Positions 51,853 to 62,961 of a stretch of 64,000 bases of DNA are shown here, in pieces. Position numbers and translations under genes: made by a program. Under the pieces are notes generated by a model that was not told the DNA's origin, made no database searches, and saw only the letters and a program-made list of their open reading frames with translations. Source of the stretch: Clostridiales bacterium (lineage in GTDB: Bacteria > Bacillota > Clostridia > TANB77 > CAG-508); NCBI GenBank assembly GCA_003507395.1, contig DNVW01000001.1:1-64000 (forward strand), written 5' to 3'. Within the stretch, counting starts at the first letter, position 1, and each line of letters starts with the position of its first letter.

Positions 51853-52574
51853 ATGATAGTTTTAAGTAAAAAGAGAATATATATAATGCTAAGTATGATT
51901 ATAGTGGCAACATTAGCATTTTCTTTTAAAATAGCAGATAAGAATAAAACAGTGCAAACTGTAGCTTTACCGGTTTCTAATAAAGTAATAGTACTAGATG
52001 CTGGACATCGGGAAACCAGATGAAGGGGCACAAAGTAGTACACGGTACAACAGAAGCCGAAACTAATTTAAAAATTGCCTTAAAAGTGCAGAACTTACTA
52101 GAACAATCCGGTGCAACTGTTATATTAACCCGTAGTGACGAAAATGCAATATATGATTTAGATAAATCAACATTAAGGGAAAAAAAGATTTCAGATATTC
52201 ATAATAGAGTAAAAATAGGAAATGAATCATCAGCAGACATATTTGTATCTATACATCTAAATAAAATACCACAAGAACAATATTGGGGCTGGCAATGCTT
52301 TTATAGACAAAATGATGAACAAAGTACAAAATTGGCAAAAAGTTTGCAACAAAATTTAAATGATGCAATTGAAAAGGAAAATAAAAGAGTTGCAATGAAA
52401 ATAGATAATGTATATATTATGAAACATGTGGAAATACCAATATCAATAGTAGAATGTGGTTTTTTGTCAAATAAAGAAGAAGAAAAAATGTTGTTAACAG
52501 ATGAGTATCAAGACAAACTCGCTTGGGGAATATATAATGGTATAATGGATTATTTTCATGATACAAAAGAATAG
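51853..52574 (+). CDS. cwlD: N-acetylmuramoyl-L-alanine amidase CwlD, two CGG +1 frameshifts
   Basis: A 239-residue product when read with two +1 shifts, at CGG 52009-52011 (Gly53) and CGG 52043-52045 (Gly64). An N-terminal membrane helix (about 10-27) is followed by an Amidase_3 domain with zinc ligands in DAGH52G, the Glu of TTEAETNLKIAL and SIHLNK, and the catalytic ECGFLSN. CwlD starts muramic-delta-lactam formation in the spore cortex. The length equals that of Bacillus CwlD. The zero frame stops four codons after the first CGG, and a single shift stops after 11 more residues and a second CGG; only both together give DAGHGKPDEGAQSSTGTTEAE, the family pattern. ATG 51853 has GTGAGGTG upstream. 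Confidence 0.93.
52009..52011 (+). other. CGG +1 recoding site 1 in cwlD
   Basis: The zero frame is GGA CAT CGG GAA ACC AGA TGA. Skipping the C gives CAT GGG AAA CCA GAT GAA, that is H-G-K-P-D-E, completing the DAGHG zinc-binding motif. Confidence 0.92.
52043..52045 (+). other. CGG +1 recoding site 2 in cwlD
   Basis: In the frame set by site 1 the ribosome meets AGT ACA CGG TAC, which would stop at TAA six codons later (52064-52066). Skipping the C gives ACA GGT ACA ACA GAA GCC GAA, that is T-G-T-T-E-A-E, leading into the conserved Glu region. Confidence 0.9.
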
Positions 52575-52595
52575 AGGGGCGACGGGCGCCCCTCT
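52573..52595. terminator. GC-rich palindrome at the end of cwlD
   Basis: AGAGGGGCG pairs with CGCCCCTCT around a 5-base loop, overlapping the cwlD stop. It is the most GC-rich structure in the window and has no T tract. It may mark the edge of the foreign gene that follows. Confidence 0.6.
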
Positions 52596-52611
52596 CAGCG
52601 GTGAGGTAATG

Positions 52612-52953
52612 TTATTCTACAGATTCTAGTACTTTTCCCATTTTATCAACGAGTTCCTTGCTGAAGTACAAATCCTCAACAAGGATGGAGTCTTTTCCCC
52701 AATCTTCGAAGGCACCAATTAAACAAAACAGTTCATCTTCTGCCAAAGAAAAAGACTGCTCTAATGTAGAGTCGACTACAAACTCAGATGAGTTTGTTAT
52801 GAGTTCATGCAACTCGTACAATTCATCAAGTATATCTCCAGGATGGCAATCAAGGAGACGGTCGATAGAGCCCTGTATCCTTTGTTGGGTTACAAGGACA
52901 AAGTTCCGAACGATGAGCCTAATGCTTTCATCAAGTGATGGCTGTGGTTTCAT
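52612..52953 (-). CDS. Hypothetical protein of foreign composition, with an in-frame CGG
   Basis: A 113-residue acidic helical protein (MKPQPSLDESIRLIVRNFVLV..). GGAGG lies about 10 bases before the ATG. Its codon use differs sharply from all neighbours: many GTC, CTC, CTT, CGT, AGG and TCC codons and much higher GC. Arg16, in IVRNF, is encoded by CGG (52906-52908 on the minus strand). If CGG triggers a +1 shift here, translation gives V-G-T-L-S-L and stops, so the protein could not be made from this gene. It is likely a recent acquisition. I do not recognise the family. Confidence 0.6.
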   Translation of the reverse strand: MKPQPSLDESIRLIVRNFVLVTQQRIQGSIDRLLDCHPGDILDELYELHELITNSSEFVVDSTLEQSFSLAEDELFCLIGAFEDWGKDSILVEDLYFSKELVDKMGKVLESVE

Positions 52954-53110
52954 AATGACAATACCTCCATTTTATTTGCAATATAGGCGATTGCCTAATT
53001 ACAAAATAATTGTATCACATTATGTCAAATGTGTCAATCAATGTGAATATTTTTTCCACTTTTGTAAAGAATATGTACAAAAGCATATTCTTTAAGGAGT
53101 GGAATTTTTA

Positions 53111-56100
53111 ATGGAATATAGAATATTAAATATAAAAGGGGCATTATTAGATATACATCAATTAGAAGATTATTTAAGAAAAATAGCATCAGGTCATCTT
53201 TTAAAAGATAAGTCAGATAAAAACACATATCCTATTCCAAGACTAAATGAGAATTTTAAGTTTATCACAGAAGTGTATAAACTATTAAATGAACATATAA
53301 AATTAAAATTACCAATACATCCAGCTGGAGAATGGATATTGGATAACTTTTATATAATAGACGAAACTGTAAAAATGGTTACAAAAGAATTAACATTAAA
53401 AAAATATGTTAATTTTTTAGGTATGGCAAATGGGCCATATGCAGGTTTTGCAAGGATATATGTATTAGCATCAGAAATAGTTGCATATACAGATGGAAGA
53501 ATAAATAGTAAAAATTTAGAAATTTTGTTAAAAGCATATGAAGACAAAAAAACATTAAGTATGGATGAAATATGGAATATAAATTTATTTTTACAAATTG
53601 CTTTAATAGAAAATATAAGAGAAGTTTGCGAAAAAATATATTCTGCTCAGCTCCAAAAATATAAAGTAGAAAATATAATAGAGCGACTGGTGGAAAATAA
53701 AAGCAAAGATGAACTACAATTTAAACATATAGGAGAATATAAAACAAAAGTAATAGAGCAGGGGGAAATGAAGTATCCATTTATTGAATATATGTCATAT
53801 AGATTAAAACAATATGGAAAAAAAGCATATCCTTTTTTAAATATATTAGAAGAACAAGTAAGTAAAATGGGAACAGAAATATCAGAGGTAATAAAAAAGG
53901 AGCATTTTGATATTGCTGTTAGAAAAGTAAGTGTAGGAAATAGTATTTTAAGTATAAAAAATATAAATAGAATAAATATGATAGAAATATTTGAGAAAAT
54001 AAATGGCGTAGAAGATATATTAAAAAAGGACCCTGTGAATGTATATGATAAAATGGATTATAAAACCAAAATTTATTATAGAAATAAATTAAAGGAAATA
54101 TCTAAAAAGACAAAAATATCAGAAATATACATTGCTAGAAAGTGCTTGGAATTAAGTAATAAGGAATATGAAAAGGCAAGGTTAGACATGAATAACAAAA
54201 AGGCACATATAGGATATTACTTAATATCAGAAGGAGAGCAAACTCTATTAGGGATACTGCAAAATAAAAAAATAGTAAGACAAACATATATGAAAAAGGC
54301 AAAAAATTATATATTAACACTTACTATTATTACTATAATTGTGTCTGCTTTTTTTGGGAGTTATATAAATGCACAAATAAAAAACATTTTGTTTAGTATT
54401 CTATTAAGCATTTTACTATTAATACCAGTAGAAACGATCATTACGCAAATAGCACAATATATATTAGGAAAAATTAAGAAAACAAAAATAATACCAAAAT
54501 TAGATTATCGAAATGGTGTTCCGGAAGAAGCATCAACTTTTGTGGTAATTCCAACTATTATAAAAAATGGTAAAAGAGTAGAGGAACTAATGCATAAATT
54601 GGAAGTATATTATATAGCAAATAAAAGTGATAATATATATTTTGCATTACTTGGAGATTGTAGTACAAGCGGAAATGAAGAGGAGGGGTTTGACGAAGAG
54701 GTAATAAATGCAGGCAAAAAAATGGTAGAGATTTTAAACAAAAAGTATCCTGACGAAAGATTTACTAAATTTAATTTTATATATAGAAAAAGAGTATGGA
54801 ATGAAAAAGAAGAAGCATATTTAGGATGGGAAAGAAAAAGAGGATTGCTAAATCAATTTAATGAATATATTTTAGGTAATATTAGTAATCCATTTAAAGC
54901 TAATACAATACAAAGTGTAGAAAATATGCCAAACATAAAATATATTATAACACTTGATGCAGATACAGATTTAGTTTTAAATTCAGCAAAAGAATTAATA
55001 GGTGCTATGTCACATATTTTAAATAGACCAGAACTAAATAAAAGTGAAGATTTAGTAATATCTGGACATGCTTTATTACAACCACGAGTCGGAATAGATT
55101 TAATGTCGAGTACAAAAAGTTTATATACAAAAATATATGCAGGAGCAGGAGGAGTTGATGTATATGCAAATGCAATATCAGATATATATCAAGATAATTT
55201 TGAAGAAGGAATATTTACAGGGAAAGGAATATATGATTTAGAGGTATTTTCTAAAATATTAAATAATGAAATACCAGAAAATACGGTTCTGAGTCATGAC
55301 TTATTAGAAGGGAGTTATCTAAGATGTGGTTTGGCAACAGACATTATGCTAATGGATGGATACCCTCTAGGATATAATAGTGCAAAATCTAGACTTCATA
55401 GATGGATTAGAGGAGACTGGCAAATTGTTTTATGGCTTAAGGGTAAAATAAAAAACAAAAGAGGAGAAATAAAAGATAATCCACTTAATATATTATCAAA
55501 ATATAAAATTTTTGATAACTTAGTAAGAAGTTTATTAGAAGTTACAAGTATATTAACAATAATATACGCTTGTATATTAGACTATATATATAAAATAAAA
55601 ATATGGCCAATAATTACAGTAGTATTAATTGCAATACTTGCTCCTACAATAATAGATGTAATTAATAAAATTATATTTAAAAAAGAAGGAGAAAAAAAAC
55701 AAAAAACATTTAGTAAGATGATAACAGGAATAAAAGCAAGCTTATTAAGAGGAATATTAGCTTTAGCTACACTGCCAGATAGAGCATATATGTCTGCAAA
55801 TGCTATTTGTAAAACTATTTATAGGATAAAAGTAAGTCAAAAACATATGCTAGAATGGGTAACGGCAGAAGAAGCGGAAAAAATGGCGAAAAGAGATGTA
55901 AAATCATATTATATAAATATGATGCCGAACGTTGTGTTTGGTATTTTAGGCATTTTGTATTTATCAATTAATGAGAACAATTTGTTAAACATTTTTTTTA
56001 TATTTGCATTAACTATATTGTGGTTAGTAGCACCAGCTATTATGTGTTATATTAGCAAAGAAATTATAGTTAAGAACAAAATAGAATTATTAGTGGATAA

Positions 56101-59100
56101 AGACAAGCAATATATATTAGAAATGGGGAAAAGAACATGGCAATTTTTTAAAGATTATTTAGTAAAAGAAAATAATTACCTTCCACCAGACAATTATCAA
56201 GAAGACAGAAAGAATAAAGTAGTTAAAAGAACTTCATCAACCAATATAGGATTGGCATTATTGGCGGTGGTATCAAGTTATGACTTAGGATATGAAACTC
56301 TAAAAGATACATTAGAACTTATAAATAAAATGCTTGATACAATATGCAATTTACCCAAATGGAGTGGACATTTATATAATTGGTACAATATAGAAACATT
56401 AGAGCCACTAAAACCAAGGTATGTTTCATCTGTAGATAGTGGAAACTTTATTGGATATTTATATGTATTAAAACAATTTTTAATACAAAATGGACATGAA
56501 GATGGTAGAATAGATAAACTAATAGAAGAAACAGATTTTACTAAATTATATAACGAAAAAATGCAGTTATTTTCTGTAGGATTTAATATAGAAGAAAATA
56601 TGCTTACAGATTCATATTACGACTTGCTAGCTTCAGAAGCTAGACAAACAAGTTTAGTGGCAATAGCTAAAAAGGATGTAGAATCAAAACATTGGTATAA
56701 CTTAAGTAGAACATTAACAATACTAAATAACTATAAAGGTCTAATATCTTGGTCTGGTACTGCATTTGAATATTTAATGCCAAATATAAATATTCCTAAA
56801 TATCCAGGTAGTTTATTAGATGAATCTTGTACATTTTTAATAATGAGTCAAAAGGAATATAATAAAAGATTAAAAATTCCATGGGGAGTTTCAGAATCAG
56901 CTTTTAATTTAAAAGATTTAAATAATAACTATCAATATAAAGCGTTTGGAATACCTTGGCTGGGCTTAAAAAGAGGCCTTGCAGACGAAATTGTTGTTAC
57001 ACCATATGCCAGTATATTAGCAATTACAGAAGAACCTATAGAAGTAATAAAAAATTTAAAACAATTAGAAAAACTTGGAATGTACAACAAATATGGTTTC
57101 TATGAAGCAATAGATTATACACCAACTAGGCTAAGAAAAAATGAGACAAAAGCATTAGTAAAAACATATATGGCACATCACCAAGGACTAATACTTTTAT
57201 CAATTAATAATTTAGTAAATAATAATATAATACAAAAACGATTTATACAAAATCCAGAAATAGAAGCAGTAGATATATTATTACAAGAAAGAATGCCAGA
57301 TAATATAATAATAACAAAAGAGGAAAAAGAAAAAGTTGAAAAAATAAAATATATTGATTACGAAAATAATACTCAAAGAGAAATAACAAAGGTAAATAAT
57401 GAGCTAAATAGCATAAATGTAATAGGAAATGACAGTTATACAATAGTAATGGATCAAAAGGGAAATGGATACAGTAAATATAATAATATTTTAGTAAATA
57501 GATATAAATATACAGATGATGAAGAACAAGGAATATTCTTCTTCTTTAAAAATATAAAGACAAAAAGAATATGGACTTCAAATTATATGAATTATTTGTC
57601 AAAAGCAGATAAATATGTAATGTATTTTACACCAGATATGAATAAAATAATTAGACAAGATGGAAATATAGAAACAATAACCAAAATATCTGTTGCACCA
57701 ACAGAACCGGTGGAAATAAGAAGAGTAGAACTTAAAAACCATGGATTAGAAGATGAAATAATAGAAGTAACATCATTTTTAGAACCATTGATATCAGAGA
57801 AGGAACAAGATTATGCCCATAGAGCATTTAATAAATTATTTTTAGAATATAAAATTTTAGATGACTCAAATACTATTTTAATAAGAAGAAAATCAAGAGA
57901 TAAAAGCAAACTAGATATGTATCTAGGAGTGGATTTATATGCAGAAAATGAAACAATAGGAGAAACAGAAATAGAGTCTGATAAAGAAAAATTCTACGGA
58001 AGAGTATCAATAGGACTTCCAAAAACAGTAGAAAATTCTATACCATTGGGAAGAAATATTGGCTTAACAACAGAACCAATAATAGCAATAAAAAATACAA
58101 TAATAATAAAGGCTAACGAAAAAGTAGTGTTTAACCTAATTATGTGTGTGTCAGAAAGCAAAGAAAAAGTAATAGAATTAACAAATAAATTTAAAAATTC
58201 AGAGACAATAAAAAGAAGTTTTGAACTAGCAAAAGTAAAAGTAGAGGCAGAGTCAAGATATTTAGATGTAAAGGGTAAGGAGATAGATTTATATCAAAAA
58301 ATGTTGGGATATTTAATATTCCCTAATCCATTAAAGAAAATTATAAACAAAAATAAAAAACCTAATAGTGCATTTGCAAGTGAATTGTGGAAATACGGAA
58401 TTTCAGGTGATTTGCCTATACTACTTGTTAAAATAGAAAATATTAGTGATATAGGAATACTAGAACAAGTAGTAAATGCTTATGAATATTTTAGAATAAA
58501 AAATATAAATCTAGATTTAGTTATTTTAAATGAAGAACAACATAGTTACGAAAATTATACAAAAGAAGGTATATTAAATATTATATTAAATAAAAATATA
58601 GGATATTTGCAAAATATAAAAGGTGGAATTTTTATACTAGATAATTTATCAAAAGAGGAAATAGAACTACTTGAATACAGAGCAAATTTAGTTTTAAAAA
58701 CAAGTTTAGGGAAAATAGAAAGACAGATTGAGGACTTAGAAGAAGAATATTTAGAAAATGTAAATCAAATTGGAAACGAAAAAATACCACAAATAGCAGA
58801 AGAACAAGAGGTAATACGAAAAAAATTAGAGGATGAACAATTAAAATATTATAATGAATATGGTGGATTTTCATTAAATGGTAAAGAATATAATATTAGA
58901 GTAAACAAAGATAATAAATTACCAATTGTATGGAGCCATATTTTAGCTAATGAAAATTTTGGAACAGTGATTACAGAAAATATGGGCGGATACACATGGT
59001 ACAAAAATAGCAGATTAAATAGGTTAACAGCATGGGCAAATAATCCTATGAGCGATATACCATCAGAAATAATATATTTGGAAGATATGGAGACTAAAAA

Positions 59101-60768
59101 GGTATGGTCTTTAGGGCAAAATCCTGCACCAGATAACAATGATTATTATATAACTTATGGATTTGGATATGCTAGTTATATGCATAAAAGTAATGGCATT
59201 ATACAAAAGGCAAATGTATTTGTACCATGCAAAGATAATGTAAAAGTGAATTTAGTGAGATTAGAAAATATAGAACCTAGAAAGAGAAAAATAAAATTAT
59301 TATATTATATAAAGCCTGTATTAGGTGAAGATGAAATAATATCAAACACATACCTAAACTTAGAATATAAAGAAGGTTCGAACTTATTATGTGTAAGAAA
59401 TATTTCTAATGAAGATTGTAATAGTATTTTATATGTTTCAAGTAGTGAGAAAATAAATTCATATACAGGTAGCAAAGACTTTTTTATAGGAAATGGAACA
59501 ATTGCGAATCCAGAGGGAATTCATAAATTAGAACTAGATGGGCAAAATTCTTTATGGAATAATGGAATTATAGCAATGGAATTTCAGGTAGAATTAGAAG
59601 CATTAGAAAGTAAAGAAATATCAATTATATTAGGTGCAGAGGAAAATATAATTAATTGCCAAGATAATGCTTATAAATATAGCAAAATTAGTAATGTAAG
59701 AGAAGAATATAATAATGTAAAAAAATATTGGGAGGATATAACAAATAAAGTTCAAGTAAAAACACCATTAGAATCAACTAATATTTTACTAAATGGATGG
59801 CTTATATATCAAACAATATCGTCAAGACTATTAGCACGAAGCGGATATTATCAATCTGGCGGAGCATTTGGATTTAGAGATCAATTACAAGATACAATAG
59901 CGCTAAAATATATAAATCCAGATATAATGAAAAATCAAATAATAAAGCACAGCTCACATCAATTTATAGAAGGAGATGTAGAACACTGGTGGCATGAAGA
60001 AACTCGGAAGAGGAATAAGGACTAGATTTTCTGACGATTTGCTATGGTTGGTATATATTACAGAAGAATATATAAACTTTACAGGAAATTATGGAATATT
60101 AGATATTGAAACTAATTATTTACAAGGAGCAAGTTTAGAAGAAGGAACAGACGAAAAATATGATAAATATTTATCATCAGAAGAAAAAGGAACAATATAT
60201 GAACATTGTAAAAAAGCAATAGAAAAATCATTAAACTTTGGAGAAAAAGGATTACCTAAAATCGGCTCAGGAGATTGGAATGATGGATTTAGTACAGTGG
60301 GAAACAAAGGAAAAGGAGAAAGCATATGGTTAGGCTTTTTCCTAAGTGATATACTAAAAAAGTTTATTCCAATTTGTCAATACAAAGGAGAAGAAAAACT
60401 GGCAAAAAAATATGAAGATATAATGAATCAACTAAAAAAATCGTTAAACACAAATGGATGGGACGGAAGATGGTTTAGAAGAGCATTTACAGACAATGGA
60501 GAAACTCTACGGAAGCTTGCAAAATGAAGAGTGTAAAATAGACAGTATTACACAAAGCTGGGCAGTAATATCGGGAGTAGGAGATAACGATAAAAAATAT
60601 ATATCAATGGAAAGCTTAGAAAATCATTTAATAGATAAAGAAAATGGTATTATTAAATTATTAGATCCACCATTTAATCAAAGTAGTTTAGAGCCGGGAT
60701 ATATAAAAGCATATCTACCAGGGACAAGAGAAAATGGAGGACAATACACACATGAGTGTTGTTGTTAG
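53111..60768 (+). CDS. Cyclic beta-1,2-glucan synthase-like protein (GT84/GH94), two CGG +1 frameshifts, 3' truncated
   Basis: Read as 2551 residues with +1 shifts at CGG 60005 (Gly2299) and CGG 60510 (Gly2467). An N-terminal cyclisation-region-like part is followed by membrane helices (about 400-455), a GT84 glycosyltransferase domain with D616-A-D (ITLDADTDLV), LSHDLLEGSYLRCG and RLHRWIRGDWQ, more helices (about 815-860 and 940-990), a glucoamylase-like region (VSSVDSGNFIGYLYVLKQF, YMAHHQGLILL), and two GH94-related regions (SKADKYVMYFTPD; GGFRDQLQ as [34 protein letters not shown]). Such enzymes build cyclic or linear beta-1,2-glucans at the membrane. The gene ends abnormally at GGQYTHECCC, where GH94 domains continue for a few hundred residues, so the 3' end is missing. 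ATG 53111 has AAGGAG upstream. Confidence 0.88.
60005..60007 (+). other. CGG +1 recoding site 1 in the glucan synthase
   Basis: The zero frame is GAA GAA ACT CGG AAG AGG and stops at TAG 60023. Skipping the C gives ACT GGA AGA GGA ATA AGG ACT AGA, that is T-G-R-G-I-R-T-R, the conserved GH94 segment after HWWHE. Confidence 0.92.
60510..60512 (+). other. CGG +1 recoding site 2 in the glucan synthase
   Basis: In the frame set by site 1 the sequence is GAA ACT CTA CGG AAG CTT GCA AAA TGA. Skipping the C gives CTA GGA AGC TTG CAA AAT GAA GAG TGT, that is L-G-S-L-Q-N-E-E-C, then KIDSITQSWAVISG as in GH94. Confidence 0.92.
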
Positions 60769-61166
60769 GACCATCTTTTGAAAAATATTGATACTCTTAA
60801 AAATACATATTGTTATTATTTTTGTATCAAAAGTATTTAAAAACACACCTTATTGATACAAAATCAGTGAAAAGAATAAAAAAATTATTGCATATACTAA
60901 TTGATAATCTGCATATAAAATTGAAAAATATATGCAGAAAAGAATTAACTATATGCATATAATATTAGACAAAATCAAAAAAAAGCACAACAGATTACTA
61001 AAAATTTGCACAATAAATTTCTTAAAAAGTGTATATTAAAAGAATTAAAAAATGTATATCAAATTTCTTAAAAAATGTATATTAAAATCATTAAAAAATG
61101 TATATTGATATTGAAAATATATAGAATATATGGTAAAATATAGTTGTAAAGAAGGGAGCGGATGAT
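60769..61166. other. Gene-free AT-rich region (398 bp) after the truncated glucan synthase
   Basis: It contains a perfect 9-bp inverted repeat (CTGCATATA 60909-60917, TATATGCAG 60929-60937), another TATATGCATATA-type motif at about 60950-60962, and the 23-bp tandem array below. There is no recognisable transposase or gene remnant. The first 30 bases after the break (TTGTTGTTAGGACCATC) match nothing I recognise. Confidence 0.6.
61022..61113 (+). repeat. Four tandem 23-bp repeats upstream of the ATPase gene
   Basis: TTAAAAA(A/G)TGTATAT begins at 61022, 61045, 61068 and 61091, an exact 23-base period, about two helical turns. The last 8 bases of each unit vary. The array ends 53 bases before the AAA ATPase start. 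It may be an array of protein-binding sites (iteron- or operator-like). Confidence 0.75.
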
Positions 61167-62444
61167 ATGTCTTTAAGAAAAGAAGAATATATAGATAGAT
61201 TAGTTGACAAGAAAATAAAAGAATACTTGGAGATTTTTGGTGCAGTAAGTATTGAGGGACCAAAATGGTGTGGCAAAACATGGGCATCTTTAAATCATGC
61301 AAATAGCCAAGTACTTTTAGATAAGGATGATATTAAAGAAAAAGCAAAATTAAGTTTAGACTTGATTTTAGATGAAGAAAGACCAGAATTAATTGACGAA
61401 TGGAACTTAATACCAGAGGTATGGGATGCTGTTAGAAGAAAATGTGACGAAACTACTAAAAAAGGAAACTATATTTTAACTTGTTCTACGAAATTAACAG
61501 ATGAAGAACAAAAAGAAAAAATACATCATTCTGGTGCAGGAAGAATAGGTAAAATACAAATGCATACTATGAGTCTATATGAATCAGGAGATTCTACAGG
61601 AAAAGTGTCTATAGCAGACATGAAAAATGGTATTTTTAAAAATGGGTTAAATGATAAAATTACATTGCAAAAATTAGCAAATTTAATTATTCGTGGAGGA
61701 TGGCCTTCAAATATTGAAACACCAGAAGACAGAATTGGAATAATACCTAGAAGTTATATTGATGCAATTTTAGATAAAGATATTAATGACGATAAAAAAA
61801 GAGATAAAAATAAAATGTCAATGTTGCTAAAAAGCTTAGCAAGAAATGAATCAACTATTGCTAACAAAAAGACATTATTAAAAGATATAGAACAATGTGG
61901 TAATGAAAAAGAGATTATAGAGAGTAGAATGACTATTGATGACTATTTAGATGTTTTAAATAGGCTTCATATAACAGAAAATCAAAATGCATACAGTGAA
62001 AACTATAGATCTCCAGATAGATTAGGCAAAGCTGTAAAAAGACATTTTACTGATCCATCACTTGCATGTAGTTGTTTAGAGTTAACAAGAGATAAATTAA
62101 TAAATGATCCAAAAACATTTGGATTTATGTTTGAGGCATTAGTTGAAAGAGATTTAAGAATATATATGGATTATTTAGGAGGTAAATTATATCACTTTAG
62201 AGATAATGTTACTGGATTAGAAGCCGATTCAATATTAGAATTTAATGATGGAGAATATGCAGCAATAGAAGTAAAATTAGGATTCGGAGAAGTAAAAGAA
62301 GCAAAAGAAAGTTTAATGAATTTGTATAATAATATGACAAAAAAGCCTAAATTTATGTGTGTTATAGTTGGATTTACAGATGTTATAGCAAAAGACCCAG
62401 AAACAGGTATTTATATTGTACCAATTACAGCACTAAAACCATAG
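61167..62444 (+). CDS. AAA family ATPase with DUF4143 / PD-(D/E)xK-like C-terminus
   Basis: A 425-residue protein. P-loop GPKWCGKT (31-38), Walker B-like ELIDEWNLIPEVWD with LIDEW, then a DUF4143 region (SYIDAILDKDIN, DYLDVLNRLHITENQ, FTDPSLA), and a C-terminal EADSILEFNDGEYAAIEVKLG segment that fits the D..(D/E)xK nuclease fold. Such ATPases are common accessory genes in gut anaerobes; their function is unresolved. AGGGAG is 8 bases upstream of the ATG. The tandem 23-bp array lies just ahead. Metallophosphoesterase and hypothetical genes follow in the same direction. Confidence 0.8.
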   Translation: MSLRKEEYIDRLVDKKIKEYLEIFGAVSIEGPKWCGKTWASLNHANSQVLLDKDDIKEKAKLSLDLILDEERPELIDEWNLIPEVWDAVRRKCDETTKKGNYILTCSTKLTDEEQKEKIHHSGAGRIGKIQMHTMSLYESGDSTGKVSIADMKNGIFKNGLNDKITLQKLANLIIRGGWPSNIETPEDRIGIIPRSYIDAILDKDINDDKKRDKNKMSMLLKSLARNESTIANKKTLLKDIEQCGNEKEIIESRMTIDDYLDVLNRLHITENQNAYSENYRSPDRLGKAVKRHFTDPSLACSCLELTRDKLINDPKTFGFMFEALVERDLRIYMDYLGGKLYHFRDNVTGLEADSILEFNDGEYAAIEVKLGFGEVKEAKESLMNLYNNMTKKPKFMCVIVGFTDVIAKDPETGIYIVPITALKP

Positions 62445-62461
62445 TAAATGAGGAGAAGTAG

Positions 62462-62951
62462 ATGATATATTTCATAGCGGATACACATTTTAATCATAGG
62501 AATGAATATAATTGAATATTGCAACAGACCATTTAAAGATACAAACGAAATGAACGAATATATTATACAAAAGTGGAATTCTGTTGTTAAAGAAAATGAT
62601 ATAGTTTATCATCTTGGAGATGTAGGATTTGGAACTATTGAAATGTTAAAAGAATTGGTTAGTAGATTAAACGGAACAAAAATATTATTACGAGGAAATC
62701 ATGATTTTAAAAGAGGCGTTAATGGATGGAAAGAAGTAGGTTTTAGCGAAGTATATAAAAAACGAATAGAATTAGAAAATTTAGTATTAACGCATGCACC
62801 AATAGAGATAGTAGAAAAAGGGAAAATTAATATTTTTGGACATATACATGATAAACCATTAGATGAAAGATTTAATAAAGATAACCATATATGTGTTTCT
62901 TGTGATGTTGTTGATTACATGCCACAGATGATAGAAGTTGGAAAAAAATAA
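62462..62951 (+). pseudogene. Metallophosphoesterase (COG4186-like) with a frameshift
   Basis: The first 13 codons (MIYFIADTHFNHR) carry the D-x-H metal motif, then the frame breaks. Downstream the frame at 62502-62951 (NIIEYCNRPFKDTNEMNEYIIQKWNSVV, LLRGNHDF, LTHAP, INIFGHIHDKPL) is intact, giving a family-length product of about 162 residues if joined. The break is at GAATGAAT (62500-62507). Either a 4-bp tandem duplication (removal gives HRNIIEYC, the family consensus) or a +1 shift at AGG 62498 (giving HGMNIIEYC) would explain it. AGG is read as Arg elsewhere in the window, so this site does not clearly belong to the CGG set. AGGAG lies before the ATG. Confidence 0.6.
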
Positions 62952-62961
62952 AGGAGTAAAT

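Noticed and set aside
60740..60770. Another CGG shift to explain the glucan synthase 3' end
   Set aside because: There is no CGG at the break, and no frame downstream continues the GH94 domain.
61022..61113. CRISPR array
   Set aside because: Only four 23-bp units with no spacers of constant length, and no cas genes.
62498..62500. AGG at 62498 as a seventh recoding site
   Set aside because: AGG encodes Arg in PBP2, Tex and the glucan synthase in this window, and a GAAT duplication explains the break equally well with a better family match.
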